The position numbers and the translations under genes are program-made. Shown piece after piece: positions 19,632 through 29,113 of a DNA stretch of 64,000 bases. Source of the DNA: Jonesia quinghaiensis DSM 15701. GTDB taxonomy: Bacteria; Actinomycetota; Actinomycetes; Actinomycetales; Cellulomonadaceae. The first letter of the stretch is position 1. The number at the start of each line of letters is the position of its first letter. A model generated the notes under the pieces. The model did not search any database, was not told the DNA's origin, and saw only the letters and a program-made list of their open reading frames with translations. The DNA lies in the NCBI RefSeq assembly GCF_000423205.1, contig NZ_AUHN01000006.1, forward strand, positions 124,001 through 188,000. Direction: 5' to 3'.

Positions 19632-21251
19632 TTGGCTCACCAACCTGAATCTGTCAGCAGAAGCCTCGCCCGCATCGGCCGGAAAATGCCGGAGATCGTG
19701 GTCAGCCCCGGCACGCTAGAAGACTGTGATTTCCTGATCGACACCCAGGTTGACGCGATCGCTGTTGGCGTGGGAGCGCCGGTGCCGGGTGACGACGAAC
19801 TTCAACCCAGAGCCGGGACTGTCCATGCCTCAGCTCGGTACCGAATCGACTTAGCGGAACTTGCTGAGAGAGCGCACTTCAGCGGTGCGGCGGGTGCAAC
19901 TCACGTCATTGATCTGCCCCGCGTGCATGCCGGTTCTTCGGTTGACCTTCCGTGGCGAGGGCTTCCACTACGCATCATCCTTGTCGGTGTTGGTCAGTCC
20001 ACACATGATGACATCACCAAAGCCGGCGCTAGTCTTGGTCGCGTCACGCGAGGGCTTGACCGGGTTGTCACCACAGTCGCTGCAACTGGTGATCCAGCGC
20101 ATGCGCACGCTCTGGCTCATGGGTACTGGCTGGCAGCTCCTCAACGGTGGAGTTTGGCAGCGAAAGAAGGCAGACGGCCAGCGGATCAACTTGTTCTTCT
20201 GACCCCACCGGCCCAGGTAGAACAGGTTGAGGAACTCCTGATTCATGCAGAAATCTCGGCATGGAGCACCTGGTTGAGCCGTGACCTGAGTACTGTTCCG
20301 GCCAATTACAAAACACCGCAGTGGCTTGCGGATACGATGCGCCGCCTTGCTAAAGAGCAACGTGACATTACCGTGACGGTGCGAGATGCAACATGGTTGG
20401 CGAAAAATGGGTGGGGCGGAGTCCTTGCTGTTGGAGGGGGATCTATATCGGCCCCGCTACTTGTAGAAGTTACCTACCGGCCCGCTGGTGCGCACGGTGT
20501 TCCAGTAGTTCTCGTAGGAAAGGGCGTCACCTTTGACACGGGTGGAATCTCCATTAAGCGGCCACGCGAGAGCATGATTCCGATGAAGACCGACATGATG
20601 GGGGCCGCAAGCGCTTTCGCTGCGGTTCTTGGGGCGTCGCGTAGGAAGGTGAACACACCCATAACTGCGTTGTTGCCGCTGGCGGAAAACCACTTCGGAG
20701 CGAACTCGTACCGCCCCGGAGATGTTGTCACACTTGTTGACGGAACTCAGGTTGATGTAAAGAATACTGACGCTGAAGGCAGACTTATCCTTGCTGACGC
20801 ATTAGCTTATGCAACTAAGCATTTGTCCCCGTCACTCATTATTGATGTTGCCACTCTCACCGGTGCAGCAGCGCTATCTTTGGGGCGCGCCCATGGTGCG
20901 CTTTACGGAAACACCCCAGATCTGGTGACTCAACTTCGTTCGGCGGGGGAACGGAGCGGCGAGAAGCTGTGGCCAATGCCACTGGTCAGTGACTACAACT
21001 CCGCGTTGGAATCTGACGTTGCAGACGTCGTCAACCTTGCGCCTTCAAGTGTTGGGGCGGGTTCTGTCACCGCAGCCCTGTTCCTCCAACGCTTTGTGGG
21101 GGAAACCCCGTGGGCTCATCTTGATATCGCAGGCCCATCACTGTCCGATAAGGACAAGGGGCCCAGTGTCAAAGGCCCGACAGGTTATGGCGCTAGGCTG
21201 CTGGTGGATTTCCTTGTGCACTACGACAAGCGAGACTCGGGAAATCTATGA
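19632..21251 (+). CDS. pepA: Leucyl aminopeptidase (M17)
   Basis: A cytosolic dizinc aminopeptidase. The M17 metal and catalytic motifs VGKGVTFDTGGISIK and NTDAEGRLILADAL are intact, and DMMGAAS and TLTGAA complete the site. The first third is the variable N-terminal macro-like domain. TTG 19632 gives 539 residues and close coupling to DUF3117; ATG 19686 gives 521 and may be the real start. It removes N-terminal residues, especially Leu, in peptide turnover. Confidence 0.93.
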   Translation: MAHQPESVSRSLARIGRKMPEIVVSPGTLEDCDFLIDTQVDAIAVGVGAPVPGDDELQPRAGTVHASARYRIDLAELAERAHFSGAAGATHVIDLPRVHAGSSVDLPWRGLPLRIILVGVGQSTHDDITKAGASLGRVTRGLDRVVTTVAATGDPAHAHALAHGYWLAAPQRWSLAAKEGRRPADQLVLLTPPAQVEQVEELLIHAEISAWSTWLSRDLSTVPANYKTPQWLADTMRRLAKEQRDITVTVRDATWLAKNGWGGVLAVGGGSISAPLLVEVTYRPAGAHGVPVVLVGKGVTFDTGGISIKRPRESMIPMKTDMMGAASAFAAVLGASRRKVNTPITALLPLAENHFGANSYRPGDVVTLVDGTQVDVKNTDAEGRLILADALAYATKHLSPSLIIDVATLTGAAALSLGRAHGALYGNTPDLVTQLRSAGERSGEKLWPMPLVSDYNSALESDVADVVNLAPSSVGAGSVTAALFLQRFVGETPWAHLDIAGPSLSDKDKGPSVKGPTGYGARLLVDFLVHYDKRDSGNL

Positions 21252-21269
21252 CGGTAAAGGGGGCTGTGG

Positions 21270-21911
21270 CTAGTTTCCACGAACTAGGCACAGCAACCCA
21301 TCGCCTACCGGCAAAATGCTGGGTGTCCACTGCGGCGAATCACCAAGATCGCGATACCACTGTCGCAACGACACGGTGTTCTCATCTCTATTGGCGGGGT
21401 CACTGAGGCGACCCGACACAAATGCATGGGTAAACACTGCTACCCCACCTGGGCGTAGCAATCTGTACGCTTCGTGGCAGACCTCGATCGCGCCAAGCGC
21501 GCCAGAGGACAACACAAAGAGATCATATGCATTATCTGCTAATCGAGGCAGAACATCATGGGGATGCCCCGTGATGGCCCGAGTCCGGTGAGAAGAGATC
21601 TCAGCGTGATGAAATGCTGTTTTTGCTGCGCGGTGGTGCTCACGTTCGGGGTCAATCGTTGTCAGTACACCATCCGTGGGCATGCCGTAGAGCAGCCAGA
21701 GTGATGCTACGGCTGTGCCTGTTCCGACTTCAACCGCAGTTTTTGCTTGGGTAGCAGCAGCCAGTAAACGTAAGGCCCCTCCCGTACTTGCTCCGATCAC
21801 CGGGCAGCCCAACTCGAATGCCCGCTCACGAGCCGCGGTTACAGCGCTGGGCTCATTCACGTATTGCTCAGCGAATGCCCAGTTTGCTGCCATATGCGAC
21901 ATGCGTGTCAC
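21270..21911 (-). CDS. SAM-dependent O-methyltransferase (Rv1220c-like)
   Basis: A 213-residue class I methyltransferase of the caffeoyl-CoA O-methyltransferase group. The SAM motif I is AVEVGTGTAVASLWLLYGM, followed by LTTIDPE (motif II), and YDLFVLSS and LLRPGGVAVF later. The position divergent from a sigE gene matches M. tuberculosis Rv1220c as I recall it. The methyl acceptor is unknown. The start could be ATG 21911 or one of two nearby methionines (residues 4 and 7). Confidence 0.88.
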   Translation of the reverse strand: MTRMSHMAANWAFAEQYVNEPSAVTAARERAFELGCPVIGASTGGALRLLAAATQAKTAVEVGTGTAVASLWLLYGMPTDGVLTTIDPEREHHRAAKTAFHHAEISSHRTRAITGHPHDVLPRLADNAYDLFVLSSGALGAIEVCHEAYRLLRPGGVAVFTHAFVSGRLSDPANRDENTVSLRQWYRDLGDSPQWTPSILPVGDGLLCLVRGN

Positions 21912-22016
21912 CTTCTTTCGTGATCTCCCTAGGTATCTTACGGTGAGATCGGCACGAATCGCTTGGACACAACCACTTTTCAGGTAGCTTCCAGATCACT
22001 GCCATATTGTTGTGGC

Positions 22017-22550
22017 ATGGAGTCACCGTCGTGGGAAGAGGTTGTTCGCCAGCATTCTGCTCGCGTCTACCGTTTGGCGTACCGATTAACAGGCAATCAG
22101 CAAGACGCTGAAGACCTCACCCAGGATGTTTTCATTCGGGTGTTTCGTAGCCTCGATAGCTTCCAACCTGGGTCCTTCGAAGGATGGCTTCACAGGATCA
22201 CAACAAATCTCTTTTTGGACTCTGTTCGGCGCAAACGCCGCGTGTGGATGGATCCGATGGGAGAGGACGCATCGACCTATCCTGATCGTTCTGAGCAAGG
22301 CAGCCCAGAACGCGGGTTCGAACACAATAACCTTGATCTTGATATCCAACATGCATTAGGGCAGCTGAAGCCGGAGTATCGGGTAGCGGTCGTGTTGTGT
22401 GACATCGAAGGGTTGTCTTACGAGGAAATTGCCGCAACGCTTGGGGTCAAGTTAGGGACAGTTCGGTCACGAATCCACCGTGCGCGTACGCAGTTGCGGC
22501 GTCATCTCGCTCACCGGGCAAAGGCCGAGCCAACTGAGGTGATGCCATGA
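22017..22550 (+). CDS. sigE: ECF sigma factor SigE
   Basis: A 177-residue ECF sigma factor. Region 2 is [35 protein letters not shown], with [17 protein letters not shown] after it. Region 4 is LPPE-like [38 protein letters not shown]. It is very like mycobacterial SigE, which directs the cell-envelope stress response. The frame is open from TTG 21963; ATG 22017 is preferred since homology begins there. Its stop overlaps the anti-sigma gene by 4 bp (ATGA). Confidence 0.95.
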   Translation: MESPSWEEVVRQHSARVYRLAYRLTGNQQDAEDLTQDVFIRVFRSLDSFQPGSFEGWLHRITTNLFLDSVRRKRRVWMDPMGEDASTYPDRSEQGSPERGFEHNNLDLDIQHALGQLKPEYRVAVVLCDIEGLSYEEIAATLGVKLGTVRSRIHRARTQLRRHLAHRAKAEPTEVMP

Positions 22551-23482
22551 AGCCGCATTTAGGTAACCGAGTATCCGCGCTTGTTGATGGGCAATTATCA
22601 ACCGCAGAGCAAGAAGAAGCTCTAGCGCATATCGCTGGTTGCTCACCATGTGCGTTGGAGGTTCGTGAAGAGCGTCTAGCTCGTGGTGTGTTGTCTCAGT
22701 GCGGCGATCCGGCGCCATCATCTGAGCTTGTCGCTGGGTTAATGGGGCTCGTCAGTGGGACTACTGCCGCCCCTCCACGTGTATCGCGTAGCCACAATGA
22801 TCCGTTTCTACCTTGCACGTCCCTGCCGTCAGAAAAGTGGTCAGGTGCGCTTCGGTCTACCAGAACTTGGTGGGGTGGTTTCGCTGTTCTAGCGATCGCT
22901 GTGGGGGTTGGTGCGCCTTTGATGATAGGAAGTGGTGGCGCTAGTGACAGGACCATCACTCCTTTGACAGCACACAGTGACGTCATGTCGCATGTTGAGC
23001 AAATCGGCTCTGATCCGGACTTCTCCCCAGTGGTAGAACTCCCCGCTGACGGCAGTGGGGTGCTGGACCCGCAGCAAATCGCTCGTTGGGCAAACGATCA
23101 CGGGTGGGCTGCACCCAACATCGGGGCAGGTACAGCGCGGGTGACACGGGTGGGTTTTTCCTCTGCCGAACCGTCACATTTAGAGATGCTCATTGAACGC
23201 GGCAGCGCTAAGGTGCTGGTCCGTCAGACTCACGGTGCCCTCGATGTTGGCGCAGTTGCTCAAGCCCGGATGGTGCGTGCGGGGGAAGGTGCGCTGTACG
23301 TGATATCCACAAGACCGGTGCATATCGTTTGGCAAAGCCACGGCAGGGTGTTTGAATTGGTCGCGCAGGACGATGCAGCAACAGCGATGGATATCGCGTT
23401 GCTGTTTCCGGTTTCTGAGCCACGGCAGGGGATTTCTTCTGTTGTAACCGCGCTGGCTGACATCGTAGGAGGCGCCAAGTGA
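22547..23482 (+). CDS. rseA: Membrane anti-sigma factor with zinc motif and large outer domain (RseA-like)
   Basis: A 311-residue protein. The cytosolic part carries the zinc-binding anti-sigma motif H28-x3-C32-x2-C35. One membrane span lies at about residues 108-127 ([20 protein letters not shown]). About 180 residues are predicted outside, with no family I recognise. It should hold SigE inactive until an envelope signal arrives. It is roughly twice the length I recall for M. tuberculosis RseA, the difference being the outer domain. It is coupled to sigE upstream and to the HtrA gene downstream by 4-bp overlaps. Confidence 0.88.
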   Translation: MKPHLGNRVSALVDGQLSTAEQEEALAHIAGCSPCALEVREERLARGVLSQCGDPAPSSELVAGLMGLVSGTTAAPPRVSRSHNDPFLPCTSLPSEKWSGALRSTRTWWGGFAVLAIAVGVGAPLMIGSGGASDRTITPLTAHSDVMSHVEQIGSDPDFSPVVELPADGSGVLDPQQIARWANDHGWAAPNIGAGTARVTRVGFSSAEPSHLEMLIERGSAKVLVRQTHGALDVGAVAQARMVRAGEGALYVISTRPVHIVWQSHGRVFELVAQDDAATAMDIALLFPVSEPRQGISSVVTALADIVGGAK

Positions 23483-25026
23483 CACAGCCGATTCCCCCAC
23501 AAACTCCGGAGGATGCGGGAACTAGTCTCCCGCCGCACCAGAGTGCGCACGAGCGGTTCGCGCCGCCTTCCGCTTCTCATCGCGCGCAACAGGGCACGAA
23601 TGACGATGCGGGGGACCAAACCGCTGACGAGGTGCAGCAGGTTGCGCCTCTTGCTGCTCGACAACAATCCCCAGAAGTTACTGATCCACCGCCTACTCCC
23701 AGGCACGGGCCCGTCCCGCAGCCACCAACGTCGACGCCTCCGCCAACTGCATCTACCGGTTTCGTAGCGCCTGGGATGGCACCACGCCCATACCAACCGC
23801 AAACACCGTCAACGATCGCAGGTGCCCACGGGTTGCCGCCGTCACATGCCTCGATAGGGCTCCCTTCTCAGCCGCAAACAGGGTCTTCATGGGATGGTGT
23901 GCCGTCCCAACCAGCGGCTAAGCGTCCGCGCCGCGGCGGAGTTTTGTTGTTGACGATGGTCGTGGCTTTGGTGTCAGCAACCGTTGGCGGACTTATCGGT
24001 GGGCAACTTCAAGCACAGCGCGCCCCAGATGCAGCTGCCGTTATTGTCCATGGTGGGAGCGATGGATCAACAGCAGATCTCAGCCGTGCTGAGGGATCTG
24101 TCGCAGATATCGCGGCGCAGGTCCTACCTTCTGTTGTATCAATTGAGGTGTACGCCCAGGATGGGGTTTCCACGGGGTCAGGATTTGTCATCTCTGATAA
24201 CGGCTACATCCTGACAAATGATCACGTAGTTGCTGAAGCTGAAGATGCTGACGGCGTGGTTGTGATGTTTTCTGACGGTCAAGAGTTTGACGCTGAGGTC
24301 ATTGGGTCCACTGTGGAATATGACCTTGCTGTGATCAAGGTTGACCGCAAAGAACTCACCCCGCTGGAGCTAGGTGACTCTGACGCTGTTGTCGTGGGGG
24401 ATGCGACCATTGCTATCGGTGCTCCACTAGGCTTGCAGGGCACAGTGACCACGGGCATTGTCTCAGCATTGAACCGCCCAGTGACAGCAGGCGGAGCCGA
24501 TGACTTGTCTTACATCAATGCCATCCAAACCGATGCTGCAATTAACCCCGGTAACTCCGGCGGGCCACTAGTGAACGTTAAGGGCGAAGTGATTGGTGTC
24601 AATTCCGCAATTGCCCAACCCCCAGGTTCGATGGTCTCCTCACCGGCTGGGAGTATTGGTCTCGGATTCGCCATCGGTTCAAATCAAGCTGCTCGAACAG
24701 CTGCTGAAATCATCGACAATGGGTTCGCAACATATCCGATTATTGGGGTCATGCTGGATTCTGCCTACCAAGGGCAAGGTGTCCAAGTGTTGCGTAGCCC
24801 GCAAGGTGGGCAGCAGCCGGTGACACCAGGAGGGCCTGCTGATCAGGCCGGTTTGCAGCCGGGCGACGTTATCACCGCCATTGACGACAGGCCCGTGACG
24901 TACGCTGATGAACTGATTGTTGCCATCCGTGCAAAAGCTCCTGGTGACACCGTAGCGCTCACGGTCAAAACATCCACAGGTGAACGTACTGTTGAAGTAA
25001 CACTTGATGAAGCGCGCAGCGAATAG
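23479..25026 (+). CDS. htrA: HtrA/DegP-like membrane serine protease with PDZ domain
   Basis: A 515-residue protein. Residues 1 to about 150 are Pro/Gln/Thr-rich and predicted cytosolic. A membrane anchor lies at about 157-178 (GVLLLTMVVALVSATVGGLI). The trypsin-like domain has triad H249 (TNDHVV), D282 (YDLAVIKV) and S360 (GNSGGPL), and a PDZ domain ends the protein (ADQAGLQPGDVITAIDDRPV). It acts in the envelope as a quality-control protease and, given the operon, may take part in releasing SigE from its anti-sigma factor. GTG 23479 overlaps the anti-sigma stop. Confidence 0.94.
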   Translation: MTQPIPPQTPEDAGTSLPPHQSAHERFAPPSASHRAQQGTNDDAGDQTADEVQQVAPLAARQQSPEVTDPPPTPRHGPVPQPPTSTPPPTASTGFVAPGMAPRPYQPQTPSTIAGAHGLPPSHASIGLPSQPQTGSSWDGVPSQPAAKRPRRGGVLLLTMVVALVSATVGGLIGGQLQAQRAPDAAAVIVHGGSDGSTADLSRAEGSVADIAAQVLPSVVSIEVYAQDGVSTGSGFVISDNGYILTNDHVVAEAEDADGVVVMFSDGQEFDAEVIGSTVEYDLAVIKVDRKELTPLELGDSDAVVVGDATIAIGAPLGLQGTVTTGIVSALNRPVTAGGADDLSYINAIQTDAAINPGNSGGPLVNVKGEVIGVNSAIAQPPGSMVSSPAGSIGLGFAIGSNQAARTAAEIIDNGFATYPIIGVMLDSAYQGQGVQVLRSPQGGQQPVTPGGPADQAGLQPGDVITAIDDRPVTYADELIVAIRAKAPGDTVALTVKTSTGERTVEVTLDEARSE

Positions 25027-25081
25027 GTTAGGCTAAAGCCGTGATTGCACTCGCTGCTCGCCAAATATGGAGGACGTTCCT

Positions 25082-25504
25082 GTGATTTTCGGGATCAACG
25101 GTGGGGAATTCCTCATCATCCTCTTGGTTATCGTTCTCGTTGTAGGGCCCGAACGTCTCCCTCAATACGCGGAGCAGTTAGCACAACTTGTTCGTAAAGC
25201 GCGCAGCTTTATGTCCGATGCCAAGCAAAAAGTCGATACCGAACTTGGTCCGGAGTTTCGCGATGTTGATTGGCAAAAGCTCGATCCGCGTCAGTACGAC
25301 CCTCGACGCATCGTTCGTGAAACGCTGATTGAAGACACGATTCTTGATCCCAATTACGGCAAGAAGCCAACTGGTGACGCTTCGGCGGCGACAGCAGCCG
25401 TAGCTGCTGCTCGTGCACGCAGTCAACCACAGGGCCCTTCTTTCCCTCAATTCACGCCTTTGCCCGCAGGGCAAACGCCGCCTTTTGACACTGAAGCGAC
25501 ATGA
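25082..25504 (+). CDS. tatB: Sec-independent translocase subunit TatB
   Basis: A 140-residue protein with an N-terminal membrane helix (GEFLIILLVIVLVVGPERLPQYAE), the Tat hinge GPERLP, an amphipathic helix and a charged tail. Length, the GPERLP motif and position after htrA fit TatB rather than TatA. GTG 25082 has a perfect GGAGG 8 bp upstream; the earlier ATG 25067 precedes that site and is rejected. The TatA and TatC genes are elsewhere. Confidence 0.9.
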   Translation: MIFGINGGEFLIILLVIVLVVGPERLPQYAEQLAQLVRKARSFMSDAKQKVDTELGPEFRDVDWQKLDPRQYDPRRIVRETLIEDTILDPNYGKKPTGDASAATAAVAAARARSQPQGPSFPQFTPLPAGQTPPFDTEAT

Positions 25505-25555
25505 GCGAAAAGTCGGACTCGAAATCTTAGGTGCCGACCTGCAACAATAGAGACC

Positions 25556-26584
25556 ATGACTTCACAGCCCACGCGCCAGCGCATCCTGTCAGGGATGCAA
25601 CCAACCAATGATTCATTGTCGATCGGCAACTACATTGGGGCGATGACGCAGTGGGTGGCGTTGCAAGAAAACTACGACGCCTTCTACATGGTGGTCGACC
25701 TCCATGCACTGACGGTGAATCCTGACCCGGAAAAACTGAAAACCCGCACGCGCTCAACCTTGGCGCAGTACCTAGCTGGTGGCGTTGACCCATCGCGGTC
25801 AACCCTCTTCCTTCAATCTCATGTCCCAGCACATGCAGAACTTGCGTGGATCCTGTCTTGCAATACCGGTTTTGGGGAACTGGGCCGTATGACGCAGTTC
25901 AAAGACAAATCCGCGAAGCAAGGTATTGAAGGAGCCAGTGCCGGCCTCTTCACCTATCCAGTGCTGATGGCGGCTGACATCCTGCTTTATGATTCGGCGC
26001 TTGTTCCAGTTGGGGAAGACCAGCGTCAACACCTAGAGCTGACACGAAACCTCGCAGAGAGAATGAACAGCCGTTTTGGCGAGGACACCTTTGTAGTTCC
26101 CGAACCTCACATCGTCAAAGCTGTAGCTAAGGTCTATGACCTGCAGCAACCCACAGCGAAGATGAGTAAAAGTGAAGTTGGTAAAGGGACAATTTGGTTG
26201 ATGGATCCGCCCAAGGTGGCGGCGAAGAAAATTAAGTCAGCTGTTACGGATGCTGGGACAGAGATCCGTTTTGACCGTGAAGAAAAACCTGGTGTGTCAA
26301 ACCTCCTCACCATGTATTCAGTCTTCACTGGTCAAACTATTGAGCAACTCGAGCAGGAATATGCTGGCAAGCAATACGGTCACCTCAAAGTTGACCTCGC
26401 CGAGATTGTTGCTGACTTTTTGACCCAGTTCCAAGGGGAAGTGCACCGCTACTTGGATGACCCAGCTGAACTCGATCGCATCTTGGCGACTGGCGCGGCC
26501 AAAGCACAAGCTGTGGCTCAAGAGACTCTCGCTCGTGTTTATGACCGGGTTGGACTACTAGCCCCCGGGCATGGGGTTGCCTGA
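25556..26584 (+). CDS. trpS: Tryptophanyl-tRNA synthetase
   Basis: A 342-residue class I synthetase. The HIGH-equivalent is in [15 protein letters not shown] and the KMSKS motif is intact in [11 protein letters not shown]. It charges tRNA-Trp. Length is standard (about 330-345). Its stop overlaps the start of the next gene (TGATG). The trpS-YihY neighbourhood also occurs in mycobacteria as I recall. Confidence 0.97.
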   Translation: MTSQPTRQRILSGMQPTNDSLSIGNYIGAMTQWVALQENYDAFYMVVDLHALTVNPDPEKLKTRTRSTLAQYLAGGVDPSRSTLFLQSHVPAHAELAWILSCNTGFGELGRMTQFKDKSAKQGIEGASAGLFTYPVLMAADILLYDSALVPVGEDQRQHLELTRNLAERMNSRFGEDTFVVPEPHIVKAVAKVYDLQQPTAKMSKSEVGKGTIWLMDPPKVAAKKIKSAVTDAGTEIRFDREEKPGVSNLLTMYSVFTGQTIEQLEQEYAGKQYGHLKVDLAEIVADFLTQFQGEVHRYLDDPAELDRILATGAAKAQAVAQETLARVYDRVGLLAPGHGVA

Positions 26585-27141
26585 TGCAGGCTAGTCTGCT
26601 TGGTGCAGAACAGCGGCGTATTGGGGTGTCGATTGCCGTTCCTCCTCCCTACGCTGAGGAGCTTGTAGCGGCGCGTCGTGCGACCGGGGATCCCCTTGCG
26701 GATGCGATACCAGCGCATATCACTATCCTCGGTCCCACCGTCATTGATGCTGACAATCTCGATAGAGTCTATGAGCATGTTCACGCTGCGTGCCGGGCTG
26801 TTGAACCATTTGATGTGCATCTTCGTGGGAGCGCAACATTCCGTCCCATCTCTCCTGTGGTGTTCATCCAAGTGGTGCAAGGTATCGCGGAATGTGAGGA
26901 GTTGGAGCGGCGGGTGAGGTCCGGGCTGCTCGACCAGCACTTGCGGTTCAACTATCATCCTCACGTCACTATCGCTCACGAGGTGGACGATGATGCGCTT
27001 GATGCTGCGTTCGAAAAGATGGCATTTTATGAGGCGACATTCCCAGTGACAGAAATCCACGTTTTTGAACACGGGGATGACGACGTCTGGCGCCCGGTTA
27101 GAGCTTTCGCGCTGGGTGTAGAGGAAAACGCGAACGAGTAG
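26584..27141 (+). CDS. 2'-5' RNA ligase family protein (2H phosphoesterase)
   Basis: A 185-residue protein with the two HxTx motifs that define 2H phosphoesterases: H45-I-T-I and H127-V-T-I, about 80 residues apart as expected. Members hydrolyse or form 2'-5' phosphodiester or cyclic phosphate bonds on RNA or nucleotides. The substrate here is unknown. It is coupled to trpS by a 1-base overlap, which hints at an RNA-related role. Confidence 0.85.
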   Translation: MQASLLGAEQRRIGVSIAVPPPYAEELVAARRATGDPLADAIPAHITILGPTVIDADNLDRVYEHVHAACRAVEPFDVHLRGSATFRPISPVVFIQVVQGIAECEELERRVRSGLLDQHLRFNYHPHVTIAHEVDDDALDAAFEKMAFYEATFPVTEIHVFEHGDDDVWRPVRAFALGVEENANE

Positions 27142-27214
27142 TGAGATGCCCCGAGATCCGGTGATTCTTGATGTTCGACATGCTCGTGAGGCTGTCCTGA
27201 CCTAGGCTGTTGGG

Positions 27215-28162
27215 GTGACTGAACGCGAAAAAACTCCCCTCACCAGCCGATTCAAGACTCTCAAAGAACGCGGAAACGAAGTGAGGCAGCGGATCCTCCA
27301 AACACGCCCAGCGCGTGCTGTTCGTCGCTATCTACTGGCAAACGGGTCGATTCTTGCCGGGGGCATAACCTACACGGCCCTATTTTCCTTGTCCGCTGCC
27401 TTGACTCTCGGGTTTACCTTGCTGATCCGGTTCTTTGGAAACAACGAGGAAGTCAAGGAATCTGTCATGGAGTCGCTTGACGAAGCGATTCCTGGCTTGA
27501 TCGACACAGGTTCGAACAATGGACTCATACGTCCTGACGAGCTGACATTCTCGCCTGCGTTAACTGTCACAAGCTTTATTGCCGTAGGAGTTCTTCTTTT
27601 CACTGCCCTGAGAGCAATGGGGGTTCTGCGTAAATCCCTGCACGGTATGTTCGGGATGCTCACTGCTCGGAAGAATAAACCAATTGATAAGGCGCGTGAG
27701 TTGCTTGGGTTCTTCATTATTGCCACAGGCGTACTTGTCTCTGCTGTTGCCACTATCGCTGTTGACACCGCTGGCCGGTGGTTGGCAGGCCGTCTGGTTG
27801 GCGGAGAGGTATGGGGATCCCTGATTCCTTTGGGGAGTTTCGTGGTGGGGCTTCTTGTTGATGTTGGAATGTTCTTCCTGCTTATCCGTGTGCTTGCTGG
27901 TTTGCGTTTGCCCACTAAAGACCTACTGGCGGGTGCAGCCGTTGCTGCCGTTGGGCTTGGTGGCTTGCGAATCCTTGGGACGTCAGTGGTTGCAGGTTCT
28001 GCATCATCAAATCCACTATTTGCTTCAGCAACAGTGATCGTCACCTTGCTCGTCTGGATCAATATCAGTGCGCGCATCATTTTGGTGGCTGCCGCATTTG
28101 CGGCCGATCCTCCGCATGCCATTCTGAAACGCGAAGAAGAATTGTCAACAATGTCTGTATAG
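27215..28162 (+). CDS. YihY/BrkB-family inner-membrane protein
   Basis: A 315-residue protein with about six hydrophobic helices starting near residue 45 (ILAGGITYTALFSLSAALTLGFTLLI). The GITYTALFSLSAAL region matches the YihY/virulence factor BrkB signature. The function is not established despite the historical ribonuclease BN name. It has its own start GTG 27215 after a 73-bp gap and may still be cotranscribed with trpS. It is followed by a long palindrome. Confidence 0.88.
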   Translation: MTEREKTPLTSRFKTLKERGNEVRQRILQTRPARAVRRYLLANGSILAGGITYTALFSLSAALTLGFTLLIRFFGNNEEVKESVMESLDEAIPGLIDTGSNNGLIRPDELTFSPALTVTSFIAVGVLLFTALRAMGVLRKSLHGMFGMLTARKNKPIDKARELLGFFIIATGVLVSAVATIAVDTAGRWLAGRLVGGEVWGSLIPLGSFVVGLLVDVGMFFLLIRVLAGLRLPTKDLLAGAAVAAVGLGGLRILGTSVVAGSASSNPLFASATVIVTLLVWINISARIILVAAAFAADPPHAILKREEELSTMSV

Positions 28163-28222
28163 CACGCTGAAGTTCCGTGGGAGAAACCTCTGCTTTCCAA
28201 TGGAGCGATATTCTGTATGACA

Positions 28223-28260
28223 GAACGGGGCCGACCATCAATTGATGGTCGGCCCCGTTC
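28223..28260. terminator. Palindromic hairpin between convergent brkB-like and sdhB genes
   Basis: Two 19-bp arms, 28223-28241 and 28242-28260, form a perfect GC-rich palindrome (GAACGGGGCCGACC ... ). There is no T-tract on either side, so it is a convergent hairpin that may terminate weakly or protect 3' ends. Confidence 0.6.
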
Positions 28261-28345
28261 CCATTCTGTGCCGTATTCGTCAGTCAGTGTGCGTGGTGCT
28301 TCTGAAAGCGAGTACTGGTTGAACCTGGACTGTGCGCTGGCATTC

Positions 28346-29113
28346 CTAGAATGCGCGACGGATCATTGCGCGTTTCACTTCTTGAATAGCCTTGGTTACC
28401 TCAATGCCACGGGGGCATGCTTCCGTGCAGTTGAAGGTTGTTCGGCAACGCCAGACTCCCTCTTTGTCGTTGAGGATTTCCAGCCGCTGTGTCGCACCTT
28501 CATCGCGTGAATCGAAAATGAAGCGGTGCGCATTGACGATTGCTGCCGGGCCGAAGTACTGACCATCAGTCCAGAACACGGGGCAGGATGACGTGCACGC
28601 AGCACACAGAATACATTTGGTGGTGTCATCGAAGCGTTCACGTTGTTCAGCGCTTTGGATACGTTCCTTAGAGGGCTGGTTCCCAGAGGTGATAAGGAAC
28701 GGCATGATTTCACGGTAGGACGCGAAAAACGGCTCCATGTCAACGATCAGGTCTTTGACTACCGGCAATCCCTTAATGGGCTCAACAATGATCGGCCCCT
28801 TGTCAGGGTTGAGATCTTTGAGGAGAGTCTTGCACGCCAACCGGTTTCGGCCATTGATGCGTATCGCATCTGAGCCGCAAATTCCATGCGCACACGAGCG
28901 GCGGAACGTTAGTGTTCCGTCAGTTTCCCACTTGATTTTATGAAGAGCATCAAGCACTCGGTCGGTGCCATACATAGTGAGCGTGTGCTGTTCCCAGTAT
29001 GGTTCGTCGGAGTTTTCTGGAATGAACCGGCGAACCTTGATGGTGACCTCAAACGAGGGGATAGCACCAGCTTGTGTTTCGGTGTCGGTGTCTTTGTCAA
29101 GTGTGGCAGTCAT
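28346..29113 (-). CDS. sdhB: Succinate dehydrogenase iron-sulfur subunit
   Basis: A 255-residue SdhB. The [2Fe-2S] ligands are in RRSCAHGICGSDAIRINGRNRLAC. The two further clusters use CILCAACTSSCPV and CRTTFNCTEACPRGI. It passes electrons from SdhA to quinone. The start overlaps the sdhA stop by one base. It is the last gene of the sdhCDAB operon. Confidence 0.97.
   Translation of the reverse strand: MTATLDKDTDTETQAGAIPSFEVTIKVRRFIPENSDEPYWEQHTLTMYGTDRVLDALHKIKWETDGTLTFRRSCAHGICGSDAIRINGRNRLACKTLLKDLNPDKGPIIVEPIKGLPVVKDLIVDMEPFFASYREIMPFLITSGNQPSKERIQSAEQRERFDDTTKCILCAACTSSCPVFWTDGQYFGPAAIVNAHRFIFDSRDEGATQRLEILNDKEGVWRCRTTFNCTEACPRGIEVTKAIQEVKRAMIRRAF

Noticed and set aside
27370-28200. Long open frame (276 codons) antisense to the YihY/BrkB gene
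   Set aside because: It mirrors a membrane-protein gene with clear family motifs, is rich in Thr/Ser/Ala low-complexity sequence and has no recognisable domain or ribosome site.
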